NCBI GenBank assembly: GCA_964522105.1 | Contig: CAZFVA010000014.1 | Location: forward strand, 1 to 64,000 | Length of the DNA stretch: 64,000 bases | Direction: 5' to 3' | Source: JAGOFO01 sp964522105 | GTDB lineage: Bacteria; Myxococcota_A; UBA9042; DTJE01 | Made by a program: the position numbers and the translations under genes | Notes under the pieces: model-generated | Told to the model about the DNA's origin: nothing | What the model saw: the letters and a program-made list of their open reading frames with translations, nothing else | Database searches by the model: none | Part shown: piece by piece, positions 41,174-50,200 of the stretch | Numbering within the stretch: the stretch's first letter is position 1 | Layout: each line of letters begins with the position of its first letter

Positions 41174-42579
41174 TTTGCCTCCACAGGTATTGCCTGCTCG
41201 GCTTCCTTCGCGTTCAGGTCACGCGCGAAAGCCGAGGCATCGGTCGAATTGTCAAATTTCCCAACCCTTACGCGGAACCACTGGATGCCGGATGGATCAG
41301 TAAATGTAACTACATAGGGATTGTATCCCTTTGATTTTAATAAGTCAGCGTGTTGATCGGCCAGTTCCTTTTCCTTGAAGGACCGGACCTGTACTGAGTA
41401 CTTTTTCTGTTCCACGTCTTTTACAGGTTTGGTCGGGACTGGCTTGGCAGGGATGGGCTTCACTGGAACTGGTTTTGCAGGGGTTGGTTTTGTGGCAACA
41501 GCTTTCGATGGTTCAGGTTTTGAGGCTGTCGCGGTGGCTGGAACTGGTTTCGCCGGGATTGGTTTGGTGGCTGCCACTTCCGTTGTAACCGGGTTGACTG
41601 GCACAGGTTGCGCGGGCACCGGTTTTGCCGGAATCGGGGCCGGAATCTTCACCGGCGGTTTGGGTGGCAAACATTCGCCATCAACAGCAATACATGAATA
41701 ATCACAAGATGTTATTGCAAGCGGCGGCCACAGTTGGAACTGGGCCCTTTCTATGGCTTCTGCTGCAGTTTTCAGTGCCTTTTCAATTTCTTTCATATCT
41801 ACAGAATCACGACGTTTACCGCCCTTTACGATGGCGCTGCGTGGTTGCGGGGAAGGTCCCGGAGTCGGTACAGGTTTTGGTGGCGCGGCCAGCTCTGGAG
41901 CAGGAACGGGAACCGGCGTCGGCGCAGGAACTGGCGCTGGAACCACAGCAGGATTCGGTACCGGAGTTGGTGAGGGGACTGGAACTGGTGCAGGAACGGG
42001 CGCCGGAACTGGCGCTGGAACCGGCGCCGGAAGTGGAAGAATACTGGCTGTCACCGCGTGGTTTTCACGGCCTTCGTCTTCGTCGCTGTCATCTGCTTGC
42101 GGGCCGGCTTTTCCATCTGTAGTTTTGTTGTTTTCGTTTGTTATGGCCTTACCGGCGGTGGCGTTTGCTTCGGCTGTCCCGGCTTTCACCGTCGTCCCGG
42201 CCGTCCCCGTCGTCCCGCCCGTTCCGTTCGTCCCGTTTTTCCCGTCTGCGCCGGCCGTTTTAGCGACCTGATTTTCGCCTGGATTAACCGCAGCAACTGC
42301 TTCTGTCGGCCTTGACGCCGGAGTCGGCGACCTGCCGATCAGCCACCCTGCGACCAGCGCAAGTGCGATCAGCGCCAGCACTCCGACAACGGCCATTTTC
42401 AGGTGGGTTGGTTCAACGGTGATAGGTGTTTTTTCCTGAATCTTGTCGAAGTCGCGCAGGACTACTTCGTCGCTGCGCCTTTCGCGCTTTTGTGCCGCCT
42501 CGGGGATATTTCCCCGGTCCACATCAAGGGAAGGGCGCTGGCCCTGGTCCGCTTCATCATGTGGCCCTTCAGTCGGCAT
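41170..42579 (-). CDS. SPOR-domain membrane protein with Pro-rich repeats
   Basis: The protein has 469 residues with one membrane helix (about residues 62-83, MAVVGVLALIALALVAGWLI). A Gly/Thr/Ala-rich segment follows (KNGTNGTGGTTGTAGT), then an acidic stretch, two long proline repeats (PVPAPVPAP type, then KPVPAKPIPAKP type) and a C-terminal SPOR domain (YSVQVRSFKEKELADQHADL, then WFRVRVGKFDN). SPOR domains bind denuded peptidoglycan at division sites, and the repeats would span the periplasm. A small Cys cluster (CDYSC, GECLPP) sits between the two repeats. Its ATG overlaps the end of argS by 11 bases and has GAGGAGA upstream, so it is cotranscribed with argS and the cupin. Confidence 0.88.
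   Translation of the reverse strand: MPTEGPHDEADQGQRPSLDVDRGNIPEAAQKRERRSDEVVLRDFDKIQEKTPITVEPTHLKMAVVGVLALIALALVAGWLIGRSPTPASRPTEAVAAVNPGENQVAKTAGADGKNGTNGTGGTTGTAGTTVKAGTAEANATAGKAITNENNKTTDGKAGPQADDSDEDEGRENHAVTASILPLPAPVPAPVPAPVPAPVPVPSPTPVPNPAVVPAPVPAPTPVPVPAPELAAPPKPVPTPGPSPQPRSAIVKGGKRRDSVDMKEIEKALKTAAEAIERAQFQLWPPLAITSCDYSCIAVDGECLPPKPPVKIPAPIPAKPVPAQPVPVNPVTTEVAATKPIPAKPVPATATASKPEPSKAVATKPTPAKPVPVKPIPAKPVPTKPVKDVEQKKYSVQVRSFKEKELADQHADLLKSKGYNPYVVTFTDPSGIQWFRVRVGKFDNSTDASAFARDLNAKEAEQAIPVEAK
41981..42028. repeat. 12-bp tandem repeat (4 units) in Pro-rich SPOR gene
   Basis: Four units of GGAAC(T/G/C)GG(T/C)GC(A/C/T) encode the reverse-strand PVPA repeats of the SPOR protein. Units are in frame and nearly identical, so copy number could vary by slippage. 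Degenerate copies extend further on both sides. Confidence 0.75.
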
Positions 42580-44275
42580 CCGTCTCCTCGTAGTGCATCT
42601 CTTCGGGGGCCGAAACCCCAAGCAGTTCAAGACCATATCCAAGCACGGATTTCACTTTTGATACAAGGTAGAGCCTGGCGGCCGTCTTGTCGCGGTCGTC
42701 CGAAATGACCCGGTTGGACCCTTTGTACTTCGTGTAGTACGAATGGAATCCCTTAACAAGTTCCATCAGATAGAAGCACAGATGGTGCGGCTCACCCTTC
42801 TGGGCGGCCCCTGAAACGACGGCCTGGAATCTGCAAAGGTCGCGTATCATCGCCTTTTCTTCAGGCAGTACCAGGTGTTCCAGAAGTGCTTGATTCCATT
42901 CAGGAACTGTGTGGCCTTCGCGTGTGGCCTTCCTGACTATTGAAGCGACCCGCGCGTGTCCGTACTGGACGTAATAGACCGGGTTGTCCATCGTCTTCTG
43001 CTTGGCCAGCTCCAGGTCAAATTCCATCTGCGAGTCGGCCCTGCGCATCACATAAATGAAACGCACCGCGTCGGCCCCGACTTCATCAATCAAATCCTGA
43101 AGCGTCACGAACCGGCCAAGCCGCTTGCCCATCGGGATGACTTCGCCGTTTCGAGTCAGCGTAACCATCTGGATAAGGATTACTTCAAGCATTTCGGGGT
43201 CATGTCCGCATGCGCTCATCGCCGCGCGCACCCTCGGAATGTATCCGTGATGGTCGGCACCCCAGATATTGATTAGCTTGTCGTACCCGCGCCGTGCCTT
43301 TTCGTCGTGATAGGCGATGTCGGCCGCAAAGTAAGTCGGGACGCCGTTTGATCGCACGACAACACGGTCTTCCCCGTCGTCATCGTCGGTCATGGTAAAC
43401 AGAACGGCGCCGTCTTCGCCCCGGTAAGCTGCCCCTTTTTCAATAAGGGTTTCAACCATTTGCGTGATGCAGCCCGAATCGTGCAGGGTTCTTTCTGAAA
43501 ACCAGTGATCAAATTTGATGTCCAGATTCTTAAGCGTTTTCTGGATTTCCAGCGTCAGCCTGTCGGCCGCAAACAGTACGGCAGGATTGTTGTCGCGCGC
43601 ACCGATGTCTTCGTAAGGCATCTCGCACAGGCGCCTACCTTCAGGGGTCGCCACAAATTCGGCAGCAAGATCGCGGATATAGTCGCCACGGTATCCGTTT
43701 TCAGGGAAGTCGTCGTCAGTCGCAAGCCCAAGCACCTGCCGCCCGCGACAGTGAATCGAAATGCCGAGCATCGCCATCTGATTGCCGACGTTATTTAACA
43801 GGTATTCTGTCTCGACCTTGTATCCGGCGACCCTCATCAGGCGGGCAATGATGTCGCCCAGCACCGCGCCCCTGGCGTGTCCCGCGTGCAGTGGCCCGGT
43901 CGGGTTTGCCGAAACGTACTCCAGCAGAACGCGCTGTCCGTGGCCGACATCCGGGATTTCCATAACAGATTCAAGCATGTCAAACCAGGTTCGCTGGTTC
44001 ACCTTGAAGTTCAGGTAGCCGGGTGCCACGAACGAAACGCTCTCAAAAACGCCTTCAGGCAGCGTCATCGCGTCAACGATATTTTTTCCACAGATTGCCG
44101 GTGCCGAGCGAAGCGCCTTGCACATAATCAGCGGCAGCGCGCAGCCGTAGTCCCCGAATTCTTCATTCTTCGGACGTTCAATACTTATCTGCGGTTGGAA
44201 ATCAGCCGGTATTGTCCCGGAATCTTTAAGTTTTTGCAGTGCGTCGGTCAGTATTTTCAATACCAGGGTTTCCAT
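42569..44275 (-). CDS. argS: Arginyl-tRNA synthetase
   Basis: The protein has 568 residues, close to the usual bacterial length. The class I HIGH motif appears as HAGHARGAVLGD (after EYVSANPTGPL). Other family signatures are YFAADIAYHDEK, IWGADHHGYIPRVRAA and GKRLGRFVTL in place of KMSKS. The C-terminal anticodon-binding domain is alpha-helical (ARVASIVRKA, MELVKGFHSYYTKY), ending in a short Glu/Asp tail. It charges tRNA-Arg. ATG at 44275 has GGAG upstream. It is the first gene of a likely argS-SPOR-cupin(-ridA) transcript. Confidence 0.97.
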   Translation of the reverse strand: METLVLKILTDALQKLKDSGTIPADFQPQISIERPKNEEFGDYGCALPLIMCKALRSAPAICGKNIVDAMTLPEGVFESVSFVAPGYLNFKVNQRTWFDMLESVMEIPDVGHGQRVLLEYVSANPTGPLHAGHARGAVLGDIIARLMRVAGYKVETEYLLNNVGNQMAMLGISIHCRGRQVLGLATDDDFPENGYRGDYIRDLAAEFVATPEGRRLCEMPYEDIGARDNNPAVLFAADRLTLEIQKTLKNLDIKFDHWFSERTLHDSGCITQMVETLIEKGAAYRGEDGAVLFTMTDDDDGEDRVVVRSNGVPTYFAADIAYHDEKARRGYDKLINIWGADHHGYIPRVRAAMSACGHDPEMLEVILIQMVTLTRNGEVIPMGKRLGRFVTLQDLIDEVGADAVRFIYVMRRADSQMEFDLELAKQKTMDNPVYYVQYGHARVASIVRKATREGHTVPEWNQALLEHLVLPEEKAMIRDLCRFQAVVSGAAQKGEPHHLCFYLMELVKGFHSYYTKYKGSNRVISDDRDKTAARLYLVSKVKSVLGYGLELLGVSAPEEMHYEETDAD

Positions 44276-44376
44276 GGTTCTCCTTTTCGTTCGCCGGTAT
44301 CATTATATAGCGCACCGGACAAAGCGTCCCGAGGATAAAGCGCACCGGGGCAATCAGGCAAGTACAGAGGTAACCG

Positions 44377-45411
44377 ATGCCGGCAAATTTGACTCAGCAG
44401 TACATGCAGGCCGAAGCCAGATTCCGGGCCGCCGTCACCCATGAAGAAAAGGTGGCCGGTCTTGAGGAGATGATTCGCGAGCTGCCCAAGCACAAACACA
44501 CCGAAAAGATGTTTGCCGACCTGAAGACGCGGCTGTCAAAGCTGAAAAAGGAAGGGGACGTGTCAAAAGGTCCGGCTGTGCGCAAGACGGCCGGCTACGA
44601 AGTTGCGCGTGAAGGGGCAGGGCAGATTGTCGTGATCGGTGCGCCGAATTCAGGCAAGTCGTCGATTCTGGCGGCTTTGACGAAAGCCCCCGTGGAAGTT
44701 ACGGAATATCCTTTCACGACCAGGCGCGTCATCCCCGGCCTGATGCGTTTTGAAGACGTCGGCATTCAGATAGTTGATACCCCGGCGATCGCGGCCGAAT
44801 TCATGGACCCGATGCTGCCGCCGTTTATCCGCAGCGCTGACGCGGCCGTTCTGTGTGTTGACCTTAGTGCGCCGGACTGTCTGGATCAGGCGGCAGCGAC
44901 GATGGCGGCACTGGCGGAATGTGGAATTGTCCTTCGCACCGGCATCGTTGATTCGACTGATTCGCAGAAGTCACCAAGGCCGCTCGTGGCGTTTATTGCC
45001 GCGACTCACGCCGACGATCCCGATGCCGAAATCGCGCTTGAGCTGCTGGCCGAGGCGGTCGGGTCCATCCCGGTCGAGCCCGCCATTCCCGGTGTCGGCC
45101 CACTGAAAATCATCCCCTTTTCCATCAATGACCCGGCGATGCAGGCGGTGTTCTGCCACGCCTGTTTCGACCTGTTCAACGTCGTGCGCGTCTATTCAAA
45201 ACAGCCCGGGAAACCGGCTGACAAGGACGCCCCGTTCCTGGTACCGAACGGTGGTTTTGTCATTGATTTCGCGGAAATGGTTCACCGCGACTTCAGGGAT
45301 AAGTTTTCGTTTGCGCGTGTCTGGGGCGAAGGCAAGTTCGAGGGCCAGCGCGTCTCGCGTGACTATCAGGTTCAGGACTGCGACGTCATTGAACTGCATC
45401 TTTCAACATAA
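44377..45411 (+). CDS. DRG/Obg-like GTPase with TGS domain, degenerate G4
   Basis: The protein has 344 residues. A helical N-terminus (about 1-75, KHTEKMFADLKTRLSKLKKE) is typical of DRG proteins. G1 is VIGAPNSGKSSI, G2 lies in TEYPFTTR, and G3 is IVDTPAI. A C-terminal TGS domain (about 280-344) ends VSRDYQVQDCDVIELHLS. The G4 position NKxD reads ATHAD in FIAATHADDPD, so the guanine-specificity Asn and Lys are missing while the Asp is kept. Nucleotide preference may therefore be altered. A role in ribosome-linked translation control is inferred from the DRG family. It is divergent from argS. Confidence 0.85.
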   Translation: MPANLTQQYMQAEARFRAAVTHEEKVAGLEEMIRELPKHKHTEKMFADLKTRLSKLKKEGDVSKGPAVRKTAGYEVAREGAGQIVVIGAPNSGKSSILAALTKAPVEVTEYPFTTRRVIPGLMRFEDVGIQIVDTPAIAAEFMDPMLPPFIRSADAAVLCVDLSAPDCLDQAAATMAALAECGIVLRTGIVDSTDSQKSPRPLVAFIAATHADDPDAEIALELLAEAVGSIPVEPAIPGVGPLKIIPFSINDPAMQAVFCHACFDLFNVVRVYSKQPGKPADKDAPFLVPNGGFVIDFAEMVHRDFRDKFSFARVWGEGKFEGQRVSRDYQVQDCDVIELHLST

Positions 45412-45455
45412 ATTTTTGCCGTTGTTGTCGTTGACCTGCCGCATCGGTGCGGTCC

Positions 45456-45464
45456 TGTTATAAT
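45456..45464 (+). promoter_or_regulatory. Extended -10 promoter before lysC
   Basis: TG-T-TATAAT (45456-45464), 32 bases before the GTG start of the aspartokinase gene, is a perfect extended -10 box. A TTGACC 22 bases upstream is too far to serve as a -35, so the extended -10 probably compensates. Confidence 0.5.
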
Positions 45465-45496
45465 CGGTTTAACCTGACTTGTTTGGGGTAATGTAA

Positions 45497-46684
45497 GTGT
45501 CGATTATCGTACAGAAATATGGCGGCAGCTCGGTTGCCGACATTGAAAGAATAAAAAAGGTCGCGTGTCACGTCGTCGAAACCAGGCGCGCCGGTCATGA
45601 CGTTGTCGTCGTCGTGTCGGCCATGTCAGGCAAGACCGACGAGCTGATGCGCATGGCCACCGACATCAATCCCGAACCTTCAATGCGCGAACTGGACATG
45701 CTTTTGACGGTTGGCGAGCGCATCACGATGGCGCTGCTTTCCATCGCGATTCAATCCCTTGGCGAAGACGCAATTTCGCTGACCGGCTCCCAGTGCGGCA
45801 TCATGACGAACCAGTCGCACAGCCGCGCCAGAATAGTCGAGGTCCGGCCTTTCAGGGTCGCCGACGAGCTTGCCGCCGGAAAGATTGTCATCGTCGCCGG
45901 TTTTCAGGGGACCAGTTACAAACGCGAAATTACGACGCTTGGCCGTGGCGGAAGCGACACGACGGCGGTGGCCCTGGCGGCGGCGCTTGGTGCCGAAAAA
46001 TGTGAGATATATTCAGATGTTCTGTTTGTGTGTTCGTCTGACCCGAAGGTCGTCGTCAACGCGCAGCAGCTTCTGGAATTGAGCTACGACGAAATGCTGG
46101 CCCTGTCCCGTCACGGCGCGAAGGTCATAAACGCCGATGCCGTTGAATTTGCCAGAAGATCGGGCATCGCCATCTACACCAGATCGTCCGCCGACCCGTC
46201 GAAAGAAGGCACCGTTATCCGCCTGAATCCTGACGCCCCTCCGCGCAGTGTGTGTGGCGTGACAGCCAGAAAGGATGTCGTCGCCTTGCGTTTCGTGGGT
46301 GAAAAGGCAGTGTCCGACGACGCTCTGGCGATGCTGGCGAAAGGCGTTTTGAAGCCATGTTTCGTGTGCGCGGCAGGTGGCGGCGGCACATGGATGGTGT
46401 TTTCAAAATCTGACAACCTTGCGCTTGAAGGGTCTTTGCACGGCACGCTTCCAGCGGGTGCCAGCCTTGTCGAAGACATCGGTGCCGTAACTGTCGTCGG
46501 CGATGTTCTGGGCGATGTGGCCGGGCCGGCGGCGATGCAGCAAATCAGGAAACTGGACTATGTTCGCGGCATGATGCTTGCCCCTTCGGCTTTGACTCTT
46601 TTAGTCGATGCTGGCAAGGTTGACGATGTCACAGGAATGCTTCACGGGTTATTTTTTCCCGACGAAACTTCGGGCGCGGTTTAA
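45497..46684 (+). CDS. lysC: Aspartokinase
   Basis: The protein has 395 residues. The kinase domain shows VQKYGGSSVADIERI, VVVVVSAMSGKTDEL, GERITMALLS and TLGRGGSDTTAVALAAALGA, followed by EIYSDVLFVCSSDPKVV. The C-terminal ACT region (about 265-395) is short and divergent, with DYVRGMMLAPSALTLLVD at its end, so feedback binding of lysine/threonine may differ. It phosphorylates aspartate as the first step toward lysine, methionine, threonine and diaminopimelate. The start is GTG at 45497. The aminotransferase at 56934 may be another step of the same pathway, though it lies 10 kb away. Confidence 0.93.
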   Translation: MSIIVQKYGGSSVADIERIKKVACHVVETRRAGHDVVVVVSAMSGKTDELMRMATDINPEPSMRELDMLLTVGERITMALLSIAIQSLGEDAISLTGSQCGIMTNQSHSRARIVEVRPFRVADELAAGKIVIVAGFQGTSYKREITTLGRGGSDTTAVALAAALGAEKCEIYSDVLFVCSSDPKVVVNAQQLLELSYDEMLALSRHGAKVINADAVEFARRSGIAIYTRSSADPSKEGTVIRLNPDAPPRSVCGVTARKDVVALRFVGEKAVSDDALAMLAKGVLKPCFVCAAGGGGTWMVFSKSDNLALEGSLHGTLPAGASLVEDIGAVTVVGDVLGDVAGPAAMQQIRKLDYVRGMMLAPSALTLLVDAGKVDDVTGMLHGLFFPDETSGAV

Positions 46685-46750
46685 CGAATACGCAAGGTGT
46701 GTCGCATTGGCGACCATTTGGCAAATACTTGACATGACAAGGGGTTAACG

Positions 46751-47212
46751 ATGGCTTCAATGAACAAGGCTCTGATTCTGGGAAATCTTGGTGCAAATCC
46801 GGAAATGCGCTCGACGGCCGGCGGACAGTCGGTTGCGACGCTGAACGTGGCGACGAACGAGGTCTGGTTCGACAAGCAGGGCCAGAAGCAGGAACGCACC
46901 GAATGGCACAAGATCGTTGTGTGGGGCAAGCAGGCTGATTTCTGCGGCCAGTACCTGACGAAAGGCAGCACCGTTTTCGTTGAAGGTCGCATCCAGACCA
47001 GAAGCTGGGAAGACCAGACCGGCGCCAAGCGCTACACGACCGAAATCGTCGCGACCAGCGTGCAGGCCGTTGGCGGTCGCGGTGGTTCGGACCAGGGCAG
47101 TCACGGCGGCGCAGATCAGGGCGGCGGTTACCACGACGGCCCGATCGCCGAGCCGATCGGCATGCCCTCCACGACCCCGAACGCCATCCCGGACGACGAC
47201 GTCCCGTTCTGA
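46751..47212 (+). CDS. ssb: Single-stranded DNA-binding protein
   Basis: The protein has 153 residues. The OB-fold is recognisable from MNKALILGNLGANPEMRST, VATLNVATNE, TEWHKIVVWGKQADFCGQYL and STVFVEGRIQTRSWED. A Gly/Gln-rich linker follows (GGRGGSDQGSHGGADQGGG) and the acidic partner-binding tip is DDDVPF. It binds ssDNA in replication, repair and recombination. The start has AAGGGG upstream. It sits 66 bases after lysC. Confidence 0.97.
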   Translation: MASMNKALILGNLGANPEMRSTAGGQSVATLNVATNEVWFDKQGQKQERTEWHKIVVWGKQADFCGQYLTKGSTVFVEGRIQTRSWEDQTGAKRYTTEIVATSVQAVGGRGGSDQGSHGGADQGGGYHDGPIAEPIGMPSTTPNAIPDDDVPF

Positions 47213-47309
47213 TCCGGTTCTCTTCCATTCCAACCCACCGGAACCTGATTGCTTCTTAATTATCTGATTTGATTGATTTTAATCGCTGGCGAATCCGCCC
47301 CGCAGAAGT

Positions 47310-48464
47310 CTATTCCCCGATCCAGCCGCAGACTGAGTCCGATTCTGCCAGGCCGGATACGTCCGTGAAGGCTGTGCCGCAGAAGTGGGCGGACGGGCAC
47401 CAGGCGCCGGCGGTCTGGCAGGTAAATTCGCATCGTTTTGTGCCTTCCGGGTTGGCTGGTTCGACGCAGCGCAGCGGCTCGGCGCAGTCTTCGTTGCACT
47501 GACATGGTTTGCGGGTGTTCTGGGCAAGTTTGAAGTCAGGGACGCAGGCCGAACCTTCGCATGAAAATCCTGATGGGCAATCGCCACCGTCGGTGCAGGC
47601 CGGTGTTCCGGGGTCGCAGTAATGGTCCAGCCCATCGTCCGCGCTTACGCACGATGCGCCACCGGAACAATCGGCGTTCACTTCGCATGGTCTGGCGCAG
47701 GCAGTGAAAGGTCCGACGAAGCCAGATCCACCAAGGCAGACGCCTTCTGTGCAGTCGCAGTCTTCGTCGCAGGGAAATGCCCCTTCCGGGGTGCAACCGG
47801 TTTCAGGTGCCGTCGCAACTTCAAAGGCCAGCAGGTCGGCCCCGCCCGGTGTTTTGACGTGCCATGAACCGGCCGTTGTCGGCACAAATGCAATTATGCG
47901 GGAGTCCAGGAAGTCCGGGCCAAGGCAGAAGAAATTGATCTGGTCCCAGTTCCTGATTTGTAATGTGACAGTCCTTGCGATCTGGTCAACTGTTACAAGC
48001 GGCATCGCCCTCTGCTGGTTGCACGAGACCATTGCAAATGCCGTAAGGCGTGTCGTGCGGCCGACGTTCAGTGGCGCCGGGTCGGCAAGTTGAACGCTGT
48101 CTGCAGGCATGTCCAACAGTTGCCAGGTTTTGTTGCAGGCTGCCGTATCGGTGGTGACATCCGAAGATACGTCCGACGGCGTTTCGTCATGCCCGTATGG
48201 GGTGTCGGCTGTGGCATCATCGGTGACGTCGGCCGCAACCGTATCTACGCCGGTGTCTGTCCATGTTTCCGCGGTTTCAGGGGTATCCTGTGCAACGTCC
48301 CGGCCCGCCGCATCTGTGTCTGCCAACGCATCCCGGCCAACGTAACCGTCCGGGGTCGTGCCCTGGTCGTCTTGTGTGACATCGCCGGCGTCGGTCGGCG
48401 ATGACGATTTACACCCGATAGCGACCATTCCCACGAATAAAATGAAACAAATCGAGCGCTTCAT
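47310..48464 (-). CDS. Cys-rich repeat lipoprotein
   Basis: The protein has 384 residues with lipobox AIGC (Cys18) and an Asp/Thr/Val spacer to about residue 105. A beta-rich domain follows (residues of about 110-215; TRLTAFAMVSCNQQRAMP, GSWHVKTPGGADLLAFEV). The C-terminal 165 residues hold at least 22 cysteines in four modules of the type CxxxxDCxxGxxCxxxxxG (CDEDCDCTEGVCLGG, CEVNADCSGGASC, CTDGGDCPSGFSC, CQCNEDCAEPLRC), each probably disulfide-rich. No enzyme motif is seen, so an adhesion or binding role is possible. ATG at 48464 begins the signal peptide; the ATG at 48527 is upstream without purpose. Confidence 0.75.
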   Translation of the reverse strand: MKRSICFILFVGMVAIGCKSSSPTDAGDVTQDDQGTTPDGYVGRDALADTDAAGRDVAQDTPETAETWTDTGVDTVAADVTDDATADTPYGHDETPSDVSSDVTTDTAACNKTWQLLDMPADSVQLADPAPLNVGRTTRLTAFAMVSCNQQRAMPLVTVDQIARTVTLQIRNWDQINFFCLGPDFLDSRIIAFVPTTAGSWHVKTPGGADLLAFEVATAPETGCTPEGAFPCDEDCDCTEGVCLGGSGFVGPFTACARPCEVNADCSGGASCVSADDGLDHYCDPGTPACTDGGDCPSGFSCEGSACVPDFKLAQNTRKPCQCNEDCAEPLRCVEPANPEGTKRCEFTCQTAGAWCPSAHFCGTAFTDVSGLAESDSVCGWIGE

Positions 48465-48592
48465 GTCATTTACCCGGTAAGTTTTCGTTGCTTTGATGAT
48501 ACACCGGTTTGTGAAGACAGGATTCAATTTTTGTTGGTCGCGATGTCGGTTGCAGTGGATAATCCGTTTGATTCATTGACCTCGGGGATTTC

Positions 48593-50104
48593 ATGGTTGT
48601 GGACGCAAAGCAGACTACATCTGTCAGTTGGTTCGGGGTAGGCGACCTGAACGCGTTTTTTGCGCTGTTCGTGGACAACGTCGTCAATCTGGTGATGCTG
48701 ACCGCAATTCTGGTCTTTCAGTTCGGGATGCCGTCAGAATTCGTGTTGTCGCGCATGATCCCGGGGACCGCCCTGGGCGTGATGATCGGGGACCTGGCGT
48801 ACTCGTGGATGGCGTGCAGGGGCGGGCGGCGACTGACCGCGATGCCGCTCGGGCTGGATACTCCTTCAACTATCGGCATGACGATTGCGGTCATCGGCCC
48901 CGTTTTCCTTGAAACGAAAGACCCGTACATGGCCTGGGGCGTCGGTATGGCGACGCTCTTCATCATGGGCGTGGCCAAACTGGTGATGTCGTTTTTTGGC
49001 GAGGCGATTGCGAAGGCTATTCCGATGGCCGGGCTTCTTGGTCCGCTTGCCGGGATCGGCCTTGCGCTGCTTGGCCTTATCCCGATGGTGCACATATTTT
49101 CAATGCCGGTCGCCGGAGTCTTTGCGACCGGGATCATTCTGTATGCGTTCGTGGCGAACCACAGGCTGCCGTTCGGCCTGCCGGGTGCGCTTGTCGCGGT
49201 CGTCATGGGCCTGATAATTTACTGGGTGATGGTTGCCGTCGGGATTGGTCCGCAGCATCAGGTGCAGACGGCCACTGTTGGACTGTACCTGCCGAAAATC
49301 GAGTTTGCAGCGCTGGCTGCCGGGATGTCCGGGGCTCTGAAATACCTGCCGATCAGCATTCCTTTCGGGCTGTTGACTATTGTTGGCGGCATTAATGTTA
49401 CGGCGTCCGCCAAAGCTGCCGGCGATGACTTCCGTACCCGTGACATCCTGCTGGTCGAGTCGGTCTCGACAATGATTGCCGCCATTTGCGGTGGTGTCGC
49501 CCAGACGACGCCGTACATCGGGCATCCGGCCTACAAGGCGATGGGCGCGAAGGCCGGGTACACGCTGCTGACCGGACTGGTCATCGGTATCGCCGGATTC
49601 CTGGGGATACTTGGCGTCCTGATTGACTACATTCCGCAGGTGGTTGTTGCCCCGATTCTGCTGTTCGTCGGGCTCATGATTACCGAGCAGGCGTTCAAGG
49701 CGTCCGAGCAGCGTCACCTGCCGGCCGTGGCGTTCGCAATCATTCCGTGTCTTGCTTATCTGGTGATGATTTATGCCGGTCAGCTTCTTGGCGCCGGTGC
49801 GAAGCCCGGGCCGGTTCTGGCCGGTCAGCTTGGCGTGATGTCGCTTCTTGGTAACGGCTTCATCGTGACTTCCATGCTGTGGGCGGCCGCCATCGCGTAC
49901 CTGATCGATAAGCGGCCGACCGCGACGTTCGTGATGTTTGCCATCCTGGCCGTGTGCAGCCTGTTCGGGATCATTCATTCAGTGTCGCCAACGGGCAGTC
50001 TGTACCTGCCGTTTTCCAGTGCCGACAACCGCCCCCTGGAGCTTGCCGCCGCCTATCTGCTGACCGGCGGGTCACTCGCGTTTCTTTTGCGGTTTGTGAA
50101 ATAA
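48593..50104 (+). CDS. NCS2/AzgA-like permease
   Basis: The protein has 503 residues with 12-14 membrane segments. The middle motif VESVSTMIAAICGGVAQTTP, followed by YIGHPAYKAMGAKAGYT, corresponds to the substrate helix of the NCS2 / AzgA (nucleobase-cation symporter) fold, but the exact purine signature is not canonical. The N-terminal segment (DNVVNLVMLTAILVFQFGMP) and GLLGPLAGIGLALLG fit that fold. The substrate could be a nucleobase, another purine-like compound or sulfate. It is monocistronic, between the Cys-rich lipoprotein and the fic region. Confidence 0.72.
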   Translation: MVVDAKQTTSVSWFGVGDLNAFFALFVDNVVNLVMLTAILVFQFGMPSEFVLSRMIPGTALGVMIGDLAYSWMACRGGRRLTAMPLGLDTPSTIGMTIAVIGPVFLETKDPYMAWGVGMATLFIMGVAKLVMSFFGEAIAKAIPMAGLLGPLAGIGLALLGLIPMVHIFSMPVAGVFATGIILYAFVANHRLPFGLPGALVAVVMGLIIYWVMVAVGIGPQHQVQTATVGLYLPKIEFAALAAGMSGALKYLPISIPFGLLTIVGGINVTASAKAAGDDFRTRDILLVESVSTMIAAICGGVAQTTPYIGHPAYKAMGAKAGYTLLTGLVIGIAGFLGILGVLIDYIPQVVVAPILLFVGLMITEQAFKASEQRHLPAVAFAIIPCLAYLVMIYAGQLLGAGAKPGPVLAGQLGVMSLLGNGFIVTSMLWAAAIAYLIDKRPTATFVMFAILAVCSLFGIIHSVSPTGSLYLPFSSADNRPLELAAAYLLTGGSLAFLLRFVK

Positions 50105-50200
50105 CGACTTTTGGTCAGCTATCTTCACCCAAAAAAACACCCAGAATCACTCAAATTCCGTCAGTAAATATATTAACTAAATTGCGGCGTTGCAGGCGCG

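Noticed and set aside
45431..45464. TTGACC as -35 for the lysC promoter
   Set aside because: The spacing to TATAAT is 22 bases, too long; the extended TG -10 explains the promoter without it.
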